Made by a program: the position numbers and the translations under genes
Shown here: one piece after another, positions 42,731-55,644 of the stretch
How the letters are laid out: every line of letters begins with the position of its first letter
Numbering within the stretch: position 1 is the first letter of the stretch
The notes under the pieces: model-generated
Seen by the model: only the letters and a program-made list of their open reading frames with translations
What the model was told of the DNA's origin: nothing
Databases searched by the model: none
Assembly (NCBI RefSeq): GCF_028476545.1
Contig: NW_026731687.1
Coordinates: 744,001-808,000, forward strand
DNA length: 64,000 bases
Origin: Physella acuta
Lineage: Eukaryota; Mollusca; Gastropoda; Physidae
Direction: 5' to 3'

Positions 42731-43099
42731 ACTATGAAATATCAAGGGTTTTCTCTAAATTTTTACCCAAAATAGTAATGTATTCATATAAGATAAATCA
42801 TTATTGTTTGGCTTTTATTTTGTAGTTCTTCTTATTACCTTGGCTGTTATTATTTTTTAATGTGTTCCTTTAGGCCTAAAAAAAAATCACCTTTAATGGA
42901 CACTCCCTTCCACAGATGGCGCTACTCATTTGCATATCAATATGGTGGTCATTGTGTTGTTATTCATTGTGTGATGATATGTGAATGTGTCGTCATAGTT
43001 ATCATTCTTGACGTGAGCACACCTGAGAAGTAAACAGATTCTTCATCGCAGTAAGTTACTAGATTCTAAATCTATATTAATAAAATGTATACTTTGTTT

Positions 43100-43530
43100 G
43101 AAGTTACAATTAATTAAGCGCTGAAGAGTTTAAATTGGTTTTTTAGCGTTTAAGTACTTAGTACTTAGATCTAGATCTAGATCTAGTACTTTAAGTTAAG
43201 AATAAGATTAAATCAGTGTAACTTAAGTTAAGAGTTAAGACTAAGAGTTTAATAATACTTATTAGTAATTACTTAAGACTAAGACTACTTACTTAAGAGA
43301 CTCAACTTAAGAGTAGTTTAAGACTTTTAAAAGACCTTAGTTAAGTTAGGCCTATATTCTATATTATTAATATTAATTAATTTACACTTAGAAATAAGTG
43401 TATAATAAGACATAAGACATAAGACTACTAATTTAAATTACTATAAAAAAGTATAGCCTAAAGTATATACTATAAACTATAATAGTAGTAGACTCTAGAT
43501 CTAGATCTAGAATAGATCTAAATGTGCTAG
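43100..43530. repeat. Low-complexity CTTAAG/TAGATC-rich region
   Basis: Degenerate runs of CTTAAGTTAAGAG, ACTAAGACTTAAG and TAGATCTAGATCTAG fill the region. There is no unit of constant length. It looks like cryptic simple sequence. Confidence 0.6.
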
Positions 43531-43549
43531 ACTTGTCTATATGTCCTAT

Positions 43550-43833
43550 CAGTGGCGTAGCGAGGTCGGGTGTCACCCGGTGCGGCACTTAATGGTGTCA
43601 CCCCTCCAGAGGCATAGAGACCCTTCCCAGGGACAAACTTTCAAATTTTTGATTTGCACCCCCCCTCAAGTTTTCGATTTGCACCCACCCCTCAAACTTT
43701 CGATTTGCACCCCCCCCCCCCTCGAGTTTTTCTCTATATATTTTGCTATTTTTTGCCTTGGTGTCACCCCCCTAAATGGTGTCACCCGGTGCGGTCCGCA
43801 CCCCCCGCCCCCCCCCCCCTCGCTACGCCCCTG
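43550..43833. mobile_element. hAT-like MITE with TSD TGTCCTAT
   Basis: 284 bp, starting CAGTGGCGTAGCGAGG and ending CCTCGCTACGCCCCTG, with TGTCCTAT on both sides (43542-43549 and 43834-43841). The termini resemble those of the 37912-40034 element (GGCGTA core), so the two probably share a transposase source. The interior has C-rich runs and three TTTCGATTTGCACC-like repeats, and no coding potential. Confidence 0.9.
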
Positions 43834-43841
43834 TGTCCTAT

Positions 43842-45888
43842 GAGCCTAAGAGTGGCCTAAAACTAATCTAGAGTGCTGACTAGACTAGACCTAGATCTAT
43901 AATCTGGGCTATTAAATCATTAAATAATTTATTAATTAGTCCCATCCTAAACGATACCAAATAGAATATAGATCTATAATCAATCTAGATCTACCTAGTT
44001 CTATCTAGCTGAACATATCTAGTAAAAAAATTATCTAGATCTAGATTCTAGTATCTGATGTATGAGTATGCACAGTGACAAAATAATAAATTTAGGCTAG
44101 TAAGCATATTTTTATTATTTTAGTCTAGATTCTAAATTAAAATATGGGATACAAAACATTACCTCCTTAATAGCCTAATCCTAATAATTCATAGGTAGAT
44201 CTAGTTATTTAGGCCTTTTGTTTAGAAAATTCTTTATTCACTTCTGGTCACTTCTAACACTATTGTTAATATTATAAGACTAGTCAAATCTTTCACTGAA
44301 TGGGTTGACTGGTAAGTTTGGCAGCCCACTAACCTAAAGCCACCCTCCCCTCTGCTACTATACAGTCTATGGCTCTAGCCCCATAGGACATAGATCTAGG
44401 TGGATCTGGGGGGGGGGGTCTTAATATTTCATTTAAAAAAAAATGTATTTGTGTGCCTTACATTTTGCAAAAGTTATCAAATATTTTGCTTATTTGTTGC
44501 TTTTTATGATATTTCATGTATAATTTGTGCTCGTTTCTTAATATTTTAAAATGCTTAGGACAATGCCTATTATAGAGCCATAGGTGTATCTCAGAGAGCA
44601 CATGGAGGCAAAGCAACACAAAATATATATTTAGCTTACCTCCCCTAAAAACCCTCATAAACTAGGTCTGCCTTTGCCTAGCCGTGACCTAGATCTAATC
44701 TATAGATAGTGTATTTTCACATTTTTCATATCAGTAGTGTGAGTGTCTGATAATGATAATAATACTACACCTACACCAATATACAAGAATCTTCTAAAGA
44801 TGGGTGTTGGGTTCATAGGTTGCTACATCAAGTGGGCAGTTGTTTTGATACTTCAAGGAGGCTTTTGTTGCACTTAACATTCTCTATTAGCCAGTATCAG
44901 TTGGTAATGTCAATACTAACCCATCTTTCAATAGACCTGTTCCTAACTCAACTCTACTTCTACCAATCTGAACACAGTAGGCCTACTACAAACTAAGAAC
45001 AAAGTATTTTGAAGTATTCCAAAGTTTGGACATAAGTAGGAAAATTGTGCCATAGTATTCTCTGTCTCAATAATAATACTGTACTGAGCATTCTTTGCAA
45101 CATTTAAAAGAACCTAGACTAATACAGTTATACCTAGACCAACAAATGCAAATTAAATATGACTATAAAAGAAAGAATCACAAATGTTAATGCTGTTGCT
45201 AACTTGTGGCTGTATCACCTACATTGATGCCTAACATAATGTCACATGACTCAGACTGGAGATACTAGCAAGCAGCATTTAGCTCCAGTAGAGCCACTCA
45301 ACACTATCATTCTGTGTCAAGTAGTGCTGTGCATGATGAAATCCAACACAAAATGACTTAATCATCTATTTAAACTCACATTACACTGAGTCGATTTCAA
45401 CTATTCACATGCTTGATGAGAAGATAATAATTCCTAATTGGTTTTTGATTGAATGAAGTCTAGTGTTGGAGTTTTTGTTAGTGTTCTGTAGTCTGAATAG
45501 GTATAACACTCCTCAGCCTATACTTTTTGACATGTTTTTCTATTCCTTGATGTGGATATACTCATCTTCTACACATTTTCAAGTAACATAATCAACTGTT
45601 TTGCCAGAGCCTAATAAGTGACTGAACTGGAAATATGTGGAGGGGGGGGAGGGGTAAGGTACATGTGAATCTTATAATAGTGGCCCAGTATATATACAAT
45701 ATATGTAGATATTTACCTGTAAGTGGCATCAATAATCAGGTGTATGTAAGTGAAACAACATCTTGATTTCTGATATCAGATGTGCAAGTGATGTGTTTAT
45801 GATGGGGAATGGCTGGGAGGTAAGAATAGTCCAAATACTTGTCCATCACAAAGGATTCAATATCTAGAAACTGTTTCAGATAAAGGAG
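43842..45888. other. Intergenic, nothing recognised
   Basis: AT-rich with scattered TAGATCTAG motifs and short G homopolymers (44409, 45643). No exon, RNA gene or transposon end is identified. Confidence 0.5.
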
Positions 45889-46538
45889 AAATAAACCGGG
45901 AGTGATCTCCCCTAAACTTTCTCGAATATTCTTATATATGAAACAACAGGGGATGGAAACTCCATTTTAAACACTAAAAGTTTTAAAAATAGAATAAAAT
46001 CATGTAGAAAAAAGAATTGCACACCAGGTGAACGCCAAATGAAATGTGCATAATAGTGCGCAGTATTATTAGTACTTTATAAATACACATGCATTTTTTT
46101 GAGAAATAAAAAATAGCGTAAATTAGTACTTCCGGTCAACGGAAATTACTCAAAATTTGTCAGAAGGTAGAGAATTAGATCTTTTACTTACATGTGAAAT
46201 TTCATTTAACTATCTGAAATAATACTCAAGTTATAGGCTTTTGAAAAATTCAAAGTAGAAAAAGTACCACTTCCGGTGATCGAAAATCGCTCAAAAGTTG
46301 ATACGGATCTACGATTTTGATAAAATACTTATATATGAAATTTCATCAACCTAGCTGTAACGGTACTCAAGTTATCGTGTTTAAACACACAGACATACGG
46401 ACAAGATAGCAAAATTATGTTTTTCCGTATCAGTGAGGCTGTAAAAGTAAAACGTCGAGATTTGCAAAAATCTCGATTTTTTTTTTTGCACGATTACAAG
46501 ACTTTCTCTATACTTCGTGTAAACGAGAAAGTAAAAAT
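45889..46538 (-). repeat. Dispersed repeat family A, copy 3
   Basis: Reverse-complement copy of 1957-2657 and 22760-23450. It is slightly shorter, mainly because the TG tract next to AAACACAC is barely developed. Confidence 0.9.
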
Positions 46539-46879
46539 AATGGGGAGGGAAGGGGGACAGAAGTAGAAGAGAAAAGTTGAAGTTAGACGTAATTTTATAT
46601 TTTGTGTGTGTGTGTGGGGTAATGATTGACAATAGCGGGTCAAGTCTTTAGTTTCATGACTTTACTGAAGCAGATACTAATAGCACCACATGGTCCATAC
46701 ATAAATATTTTCATGATGCCATACTTTTCTTTACCCATTAACTGGTATCTGGCTGTCACATACCATCAGTTTTCTAATGTTAAGGAAAGTTTTTATATGT
46801 CCTCTTTGTATGTTAAGTACTTAATTGTTTTTTTTAACAACCACAAAGTGGTAATTTCCGCAAAATTAAGTACATCTTA

Positions 46880-48815
46880 GTTGTCTGACCACTACATTGC
46901 CGCTGATGTGTCTGTGTGGGGAGTCTAACATTGTGAGGTACCGGACACACATAGAACAAGACGTCTGTGTTCTACCGCTGATGTGTCCGTGTGTGGGGAG
47001 CCTTACATTGTCCATTACATTGTGAGGTACCGGACACACATAGAACAAGACGTCTGTGTTCTACCGCTGATGTGTCTGTGTGTGGGGAGCCTTACATTGT
47101 CCATTACATTGTGAGGTACCGGACACACATAGAACAAGACGTCTGTGTTCTACCGCTGATGTGTCCGTGTGTGGGGAGCCTTACATTGTCCATTACATTG
47201 TGAGGTACCGGACACACATAGAACAAGACGTCTGTGTTCTACCGCTGATGTGTCCGTGTGTGGGGAGTCTAACATTGTCCATTACATTGTGAGGTACCAG
47301 ACACACATAGAACAAGACGTCTGTGTTCTACCGCTGTGTCCGTCTGTGGGGAGCCTTACATTGTGAGGTACCGGACACACATAGATCAAGACGTCTGTGT
47401 TCTACCGCTGATGTGTCCGTGTGTGTGTGGGGAGCCTTACATTGTGAGGTACCGGACACATAGAACAAGACGTCTGTGTTCTACCGCTGATGTGTCCGTG
47501 TGTGGGGAGCCTTACATTGTCCATTACATTGTGAGGTACCGGACACACATAGAACAAGACGTCTGTGTTCTACCGCTGTGTCCGTGTGTGGGGAGTCTTA
47601 CATTGTGAGGTACCGGACACATAGAACAAGACGTCTGTGTTCTACCGCTGATGTGTCCGTGTGTGGGGAGCCTTACATTGTGAGGTACCGGACACACATA
47701 GAACAAGACGTCTGTGTTCTACCGCTGTGTCCGTGTGTGGGGAGTCTTACATTGTGAGGTACCGGACACACATAGAACAAGACGTCTGTGTTCTACCGCT
47801 GATGTGTCCGTGTGTGGGGAGCCTTACATTGGCCATTACATTGTGAGGTACCGGACACACATAGAACAAGACGTCTGTGTTCTACCGCTGATGTGTCCGT
47901 GTGTGGGGAGTCTTACATTGTGAGGTACCGGACACACATAGAACAAGACGTCTGTGTTCTACCGCTGATGTGTCCGTGTGTGGGGAGCCTTACATTGTCC
48001 ATTACATTGTGAGGTACCGGACACACATAGAACAAGACGTCTGTGTTCTACCGCTGATGTGTCCGTGTGTGGGGAGTCTTACATTGTGAGGTACCGGACA
48101 CACATAGAACAAGACGTCTGTGTTCTACCGCTGTGTCCGTGTGTGGGGAGTCTTACATTGTGAGGTACCGGACACACATAGAACAAGACGTCTGTGTTCT
48201 ACCGCTGATGTGTCCGTGTGTGGGGAGCCTTACATTGGCCATTACATTGTGAGGTACCGGACACACATAGAACAAGACGTCTGTGTTCTACCGCTGATGT
48301 GTCCGTGTGTGGGGAGTCTTACATTGTGAGGTACCGGACACACATAGAACAAGACGTCTGTGTTCTACCGCTGATGTGTCCGTGTGTGGGGAGCCTTACA
48401 TTGTCCATTACATTGTGAGGTACCGGACACACATAGAACAAGACGTCTGTGTTCTACCGCTGATGTGTCCGTGTGTGGGGAGCCTTACATTGGCCATTAC
48501 ATTGTGAGGTACCGGACACACATAGAACAAGACGTCTGTGTTCTACCGCTGATGTGTCCGTGTGTGGGGAGTCTTACATTGTGAGGTACCGGACACACAT
48601 AGAACAAGACGTCTGTGTTCTACCGCTGTGTCCGTGTGTGGGGAGTCTTACATTGTGAGGTACCGGACACATAGAACAAGACGTCTGTGTTCTACTGCTG
48701 ATGTGTCCGTGTGTGGGGAGCCTTACATTGTGAGGTACCAGACACATAGAACAAGACGTCTGTGTTCTACTGCTGATGTGACCGTGTGTGGGGAGTCTAA
48801 CATTTGTCTGTTTGC
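46880..48815. repeat. 77/89-bp minisatellite, about two dozen copies
   Basis: The unit runs from TGTGTCCGTGTGTGGGGAG through TTACATTGTGAGGTACCGG and ACACATAGAACAAGACGTCT to TGTTCTACCGCTG. Units come in length classes: with or without a 12-bp CCATTACATTG-type insert, and with or without ATG at the junction. Each contains AGAACA and TGTTCT as inverted arms around GACGTC. Many overlapping repetitive open frames arise from the unit; none looks like a protein family. Confidence 0.97.
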
Positions 48816-48831
48816 TATTAAAGTTCTGTAA

Positions 48832-49789
48832 AGTATCAAATTCAGCTGGGATAAGAGGTACCTAAGTTCGACGTTTCCTACCAGTGGCGCGCGGTGTTTG
48901 ACATCGGTTCATATAAAAGTAAAAGGGCTTTAAAAAATGCCCCATACATACATACATGTGAAAATTAACTTTTGTATTTATGCAAGAAGAGTCGTATCTC
49001 CTCTTCTCCCCCCCCCCCCTCCGCATCACGACAAACTGACAATTTTAAGAACGTAAAGTTGTGGTTCTATGACATTATAATGTTTGAAACTGCGAACTTT
49101 GAAAACGACACGATTTCGATGTCGTTAATAGTTGAAACTTGATGTTCGGCGGCTGACATTCTGAGATCTATTTCTGCGCTGCTGGTTGGTGGTATGGTGG
49201 TAGAGGTAGGCATCAATACAGGGTGCTCACTCGTTTGTTGTTTCTCTCTTGATCAGATTTCATAGTTACACAACCTGTGAGACGACACATTAACACACGG
49301 TAATGTGTAGCTACTGGGTAAACGTGCGGCCTGGTGTTTCACATACAAAAGCAGGAGTGGCCACAGGGTTGAATGTCAAGGTCAGTCAGATCCTTCCTGT
49401 GTGACTTGGTACGTGACGTCACAAGCACTTGTTATGACACGACAGCATCAGCGACACCTAGATCTGCGCAAGTTTTCTGTCTCTGGATCCACCCCGTGGA
49501 GTTTTCTTTGTTGCTCGCGAGTGGGCGCTTCCCTTTTGTGTGTGTGGGTGACCCTAACGGCTTAAAATCTCTATGGGGGATCTCTTATTTTCTCCCCTAA
49601 TTGCCAGAACAATTATAAGGTAGTCAGGGCAATTATATGGTAGTCAGCTCGACATCGATAAAAAAAACAACACCCAAATAATAATCAGCTTACCGCATTG
49701 TTGTAGCTAGACCAGAACCAAGCGATGCCATGTTAAATGTGTTCTCTCACACAGCAATACGGCTGTCGCTTGTATTGTATACGTTTACA
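48832..49789. other. Intergenic, no gene recognised
   Basis: More GC-rich than its surroundings, with a C homopolymer near 49009. A short open frame at 49373-49600 shows no recognisable domain and no clear splice context. Confidence 0.4.
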
Positions 49790-50545
49790 TTTTATATGTT
49801 ACACGGTTAGATGGGTAGTTATGTGAGCAATGCGGACACTCAGTAAAACAGTGTGGTTGTCTCGTTTGTATTTTATACCTTTACATGGGTAGTTCTCTAT
49901 GTTACACGGTTAGATGGGTAGTTCTCTGTTACACGGTTAGATGGATAGTTATGTGAGCAATGCGGACATTCAGTAAAACAGTGTGGTTGTCTCGCTTGTA
50001 TTTTATACGTTCACATGGGTAGTTCTCTGTTACACGGTTAGATGGGTAGTTGTGTGAGCAATGCGGACACTTCAGTAAAACAGTGTAGTTGTCTCGTTTG
50101 TATTTTATACCTTTACATGGGTAGTTCTCTATGTTACACGGTTAGATGGGTAGTTGTGTGAGCAATGCGGACACTTCAGTAAAACAGTGTAGTTGTCTCG
50201 TTTGTATTTTATACCTTTACATGGGTAGTTCTCTATGTTACACGGTTAGATGGGTAGTTCTCTGTTACACGGTTAGATGGGTAGTTATGTGAGCAATGCG
50301 GACATTCAGTAAAACAGTGTGGTTGTCTCGCTTGTATTTTATACGTTCACATGGGTAGTTCTCTGTTACACGGTTAGATGGGTAGTTGTGTGAGCAATGC
50401 GGACACTTCAGTAAAACAGTGTAGTTGTCTCGTTTGTATTTTATACCTTTACATGGGTAGTTCTCTATGTTACACGGTTAGATGGGTAGTTGTGTGAGCA
50501 ATGCGAACACTCAGTAAAACAGTGTGGTTGTCTCGCTTTCCAGGT
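49790..50545. repeat. Complex tandem repeat, about 100-130 bp units
   Basis: About six to seven units built from blocks containing TACACGGTTAGATGGGTAGT, TGTGAGCAATGCGGACA, CAGTAAAACAGTGT and GTTGTCTCGTTTGTATTTTA. Within units the TACACGGTTAGATGGGTAGT block can itself be doubled, so spacing varies. Confidence 0.9.
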
Positions 50546-50754
50546 TATCGACCCTGTGTATGTTGTTTAGGGTTGTCGCACCTTTATGATTGCTATTCAA
50601 GGTTGTTACCCCTGTAATGTGGTTGTAGTTATTTAAAGTTGTCGCACCTGAAAGGCACACGACTTAGAAACCTTGCTGAAGGAATCGTCTACAGATGCAT
50701 GTGTGTGCCCGTGTTAAACTGAACAGAAACCTGTGTCTGGTGTCCCTGGTGACT

Positions 50755-53700
50755 TAAATTATGTTGTCATATCACCACCCACACCACCCACACCCACACC
50801 CTGATAGAAACACGTATCAAGATATCCTGGTGACTTCATATTGTCATATCACCACCCACACCACCCACACCCTGATACAAACACGTATCAAGATGCCCTG
50901 GTGACTTCATATTGTCATATCACCACCCACACCCTGATACAAACACGTATCAAGATGCCCTGGTGACTTCATATTGTCATATCACCACCCACACCACCCA
51001 CACCCTGACAGAAACACGTATCAAGATGCCCTGGTGACTTCATATTGTCATATCACCACCCACACCCTGATACAAACACGTATCAAGATACCCTGGTGAC
51101 TTCATATTGTCATATCACCACCCACACCCTGACAGAAACACGTATCAAGATGCCCTGGTGACTTCATATTGTCATATCACCACCCACACCCTGATACAAA
51201 CACGTATCAAGATACCCTGGTGACTTCATATTGTCATATCACCACCCACACCCACACCCTGATACAAACACGTATCAAGATGCCCTGGTGACTTCATATT
51301 GTCATATCACCACCCACACCCTGATAGAAACACGTATCAAGATGCCCTGGTGACTTCATATTGTCATATCACCACCCACACCCTGATACAAACACGTATC
51401 AAGATGCCCTGGTGACTTCATATTGTCATATCACCACCCACACCACCCACACCCACACCCTGATAGAAACACGTATCAAGATGCCCTGGTGACTTCATAT
51501 TGTCATATCACCACCCACACCACCCACACCCTGATACAAACACGTATCAAGATACCCTGGTGACTTCATATTGTCATATCACCACCCACACCACCCACAC
51601 CCTGATACAAACACGTATCAAGATGCCCTGGTGACTTCATATTGTCATATCACCACCCACACCCTGACAGAAACACGTATCAAGATGCCCTGGTGACTTC
51701 ATATTGTCATATCACCACCCACACCACCCACACCCTGATACAAACACGTATCAAGATACCCTGGTGACTTCATATTGTCATATCACCACCCACACCACCC
51801 ACACCCTGACAGAAACACGTATCAAGATGCCCTGGTGACTTCATATTGTCATATCACCACCCACACCCTGATAGAAACACGTATCAAGATGCCCTGGTGA
51901 CTTCATATTGTCATATCACCACCCACACCACCCACACCCTGATAGAAACACGTATCAAGATGCCCTGGTGACTTCATATTGTCATATCACCACCCACACC
52001 CTGATACAAACACGTATCAAGATGCCCTGGTGACTTCATATTGTCATATCACCACCCACACCACCCACACCCACACCCTGATAGAAACACGTATCAAGAT
52101 ATCCTGGTGACTTCATATTGTCATATCACCACCCACACCACCCACACCCTGATACAAACACGTATCAAGATACCCTGGTGACTTCATATTGTCATATCAC
52201 CACCCACACCACCCACACCCTGACAGAAACACGTATCAAGATGCCCTGGTGACTTCATATTGTCATATCACCACCCACACCCTGACAGAAACACGTATCA
52301 AGATACCCTGGTGACTTCATATTGTCATATCACCACCCACACCCTGATAGAAACACGTATCAAGATGCCCTGGTGACTTCATATTGTCATATCACCACCC
52401 ACACCACCCACACCCTGATAGAAACACGTATCAAGATGCCCTGGTGACTTCATATTGTCATATCACCACCCACACCCTGATACAAACACGTATCAAGATG
52501 CCCTGGTGACTTCATATTGTCATATCACCACCCACACCACCCACACCCACACCCTGATAGAAACACGTATCAAGATATCCTGGTGACTTCATATTGTCAT
52601 ATCACCACCCCACACCACCCACACCCTGATAGAAACACGTATCAAGATGCCCTGGTGACTTCATATTGTCATATCACCACCCACACCCTGACAGAAACAC
52701 GTATCAAGATGCCCTGGTGACTTCATATTGTCATATCACCACCCACACCCTGATACAAACACGTATCAAGATGCCCTGGTGACTTCATATTGTCATATCA
52801 CCACCCACACCCTGACAGAAACACGTATCAAGATGCCCTGGTGACTTCATATTGTCATATCACCACCCACACCCTGATACAAACACGTATCAAGATGCCC
52901 TGGTGACTTCATATTGTCATATCACCACCCACACCCACACCCTGATACAAACACGTATCAAGATGCCCTGGTGACTTCATATTGTCATATCACCACCCAC
53001 ACCACCCACACCCTGATAGAAACACGTATCAAGATGCCCTGGTGACTTCATATTGTCATATCACCACCCACACCCTGACAGAAACACGTATCAAGATGCC
53101 CTGGTGACTTCATATTGTCATATCACCACCCACACCCTGACAGAAACACGTATCAAGATGCCCTGGTGACTTCATATTGTCATATCACCACCCACACCCT
53201 GATAGAAACACGTATCAAGATGCCCTGGTGACTTCATATTGTCATATCACCACCCACACCCTGATAGAAACACGTATCAAGATGCCCTGGTGACTTCATA
53301 TTGTCATATCACCACCCACACCCTGATAGAAACACGTATCAAGATGCCCTGGTGACTTCATATTGTCATATCACCACCCACACCCACACCCTGATACAAA
53401 CACGTATCAAGATGCCCTGGTGACTTCATATTGTCATATCACCACCCACACCCTGATAGAAACACGTATCAAGATGCCCTGGTGACTTCATATTGTCATA
53501 TCACCACCCACACCACCCACACCCTGATAGAAACACGTATCAAGATGCCCTGGTGACTTCATATTGTCATATCACCACCCACACCCTGATAGAAACACGT
53601 ATCAAGATGCCCTGGTGACTTCATATTGTCATATCACCACCCACACCACCCACACCCACACCCTGATAGAAACACGTATCAAGATATCCTGGTGACTTCA

Positions 53701-54575
53701 TATTGTCATATCACCACCCACACCACCCACACCCTGATAGAAACACGTATCAAGATGCCCTGGTGACTTCATATTGTCATATCACCACCCACACCACCCA
53801 CACCCTGATAGAAACACGTATCAAGATGCCCTGGTGACTTCATATTGTCATATCACCACCCACACCACCCACACCCACACCCTGACAGAAACACGTATCA
53901 AGATGCCCTGGTGACTTCATATTGTCATATCACCACCCACACCACCCACACCCTGATAGAAACACGTATCAAGATGCCCTGGTGACTTCATATTGTCATA
54001 TCACCACCCACACCACCCACACCCACACCCTGATAGAAACACGTATCAAGATATCCTGGTGACTTCATATTGTCATATCACCACCCACACCCTGATAGAA
54101 ACACGTATCAAGATGCCCTGGTGACTTCATATTGTCATATCACCACCCACACCACCCACACCCTGATAGAAACACGTATCAAGATGCCCTGGTGACTTCA
54201 TATTGTCATATCACCACCCACACCACCCACACCCTGACAGAAACACGTATCAAGATACCCTGGTGACTTCATATTGTCATATCACCACCCACACCACCCA
54301 CACCCTGACAGAAACACGTATCAAGATGCCCTGGTGACTTCATATTGTCATATCACCACCCACACCACCCACACCCTGATAGAAACACGTATCAAGATGC
54401 CCTGGTGACTTCATATTGTCATATCACCACCCACACCACCCACACCCTGATAGAAACACGTATCAAGATGCCCTGGTGACTTCATATTGTCATATCACCA
54501 CCCACACCCTGACAGAAACACGTATCAAGATGCCCTGGTGACTTCATATTGTCATATCACCACCCACACCCGCCA
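50755..54575. repeat. 62/72-bp minisatellite, about 57 copies over 3.8 kb
   Basis: The unit contains CACCACCCACACCCTGATA, AAACACGTATCAAGAT and CCTGGTGACTTCATATTG. Length classes differ by extra CCACCCACAC segments. Neighbouring units differ mainly at a few fixed sites (GATAGAA/GATACAA/GACAGAA and ATGCC/ATACC/ATATC). The sequence is highly homogeneous, so the array is young or actively homogenised. Confidence 0.98.
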
Positions 54576-55004
54576 ACCTGACAGATGCTGGCGGCGTTCA
54601 TGATAACAGTGACATTAAATATCGGCATTGATTCCGTTTGACAGACATTGATCGCCGAATGCTGACATTTGAATTTCCCAACAGAACCATTTGAAACACG
54701 GTCGTGATAGTCAAACAATCCTGCCCCAATTAAGCCCGGCTAATTAGTGCCATTGGTCTGATCATTGACTGTGTACCGGCACACTGACCACTTGTCTGTA
54801 GACAGCCAGATCCAAACTCTTGAATTCTTGATGACGTGAGCTCACATCAAAGGTCATTTGGGCTGCGAACGTGCAATATTTAGAGGTAGGGATCGTTGTG
54901 TTGCCAATGGCTGCATTGATTTCATACCCGCCCTTGTGATGATTAGCGGGATCTGTACTAGTGGTAGCAACATGTGGGTGGGGGCTTGGGGGGGGGGTGG
55001 CTCG
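54576..55004. other. Spacer between two minisatellites
   Basis: Unique sequence with no recognised gene; a G homopolymer lies near 54989. Confidence 0.5.
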
Positions 55005-55430
55005 GTTAGAATTTAGTTTTGTCTGGTAGGTTGGGTCAGAATTTAGTTTTGTCTGGTAGGCTGGGTCAGAATTTAGTTTGGTTTGGTAGGCTGGGTCAGA
55101 ATTTAGTTTGGTCTGGTAGGCTGGGTCAGAATTTAGTTTTGTCTGGTAGGTTGGGTCAGAATTTAGTTTGGTCTGGTAGGCTGGGTCAGAATTTAGTTTG
55201 GCAGCCTGGGTCAGAATTTAGTTTGGTAGGCTGGGTCAGAATTTAGTTTTGTCTGGTAGGTTGGGTCAGAATTTAGTTTGGTCTGGTAGGCTGGGTCAGA
55301 ATTTAGTTTGGTCTGGTAGGCTGGGTCAGAATTTAGTTTGGCAGCCTGGGTCAGAATTTAGTTTGGTAGGCTGGTCAGAATTTAGTTTTGTTTGGTAGGC
55401 TGGGTCAGAATTTAGTTTGGTAACCTGGAC
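55005..55430. repeat. 30-bp minisatellite, about 15 copies
   Basis: Unit GTCTGGTAGG(C/T)TGGGTCAG followed by AATTTAGTTT; some units are shortened to about 22-24 bp. The 30-bp period gives a repetitive 10-residue open frame that I do not regard as coding. Confidence 0.95.
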
Positions 55431-55644
55431 AAGAACAGCCCAGGCGTGTTTAAAATTGGATTCACCCTTGAACTTGAATCTTGCTAGGATAAGTGTTGGG
55501 GTTCAAACTTTAATTACTTTTCAATAAGAGATGATCAGCCCGCTTGTTTGACGCATGTATCGATTTATTTATTGACTGACATAACTCATGTTTTCTGTAT
55601 CGCTTCCCAGTTGGACTGAAATTTGATACATTGTGTTAGCCTCA

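Noticed and set aside
46990-48831. Many overlapping cysteine- and arginine-containing open frames
   Set aside because: Products of the 77/89-bp tandem unit. The frames shift whenever a unit length changes, which argues against coding.
49373-49600. Isolated 75-codon open frame in GC-richer DNA
   Set aside because: No recognisable domain, no clear splice sites, and of a length expected by chance.
50755-54575. Regular short repeats resembling a CRISPR array
   Set aside because: The units are directly tandem with no unique spacers, and the surroundings are clearly animal nuclear DNA with spliced genes.
55019-55246. Open frame with a repeated S-G-R-L-G-Q-N-L-V pattern
   Set aside because: The 30-bp minisatellite keeps the frame by period; no family and no conserved start or stop.
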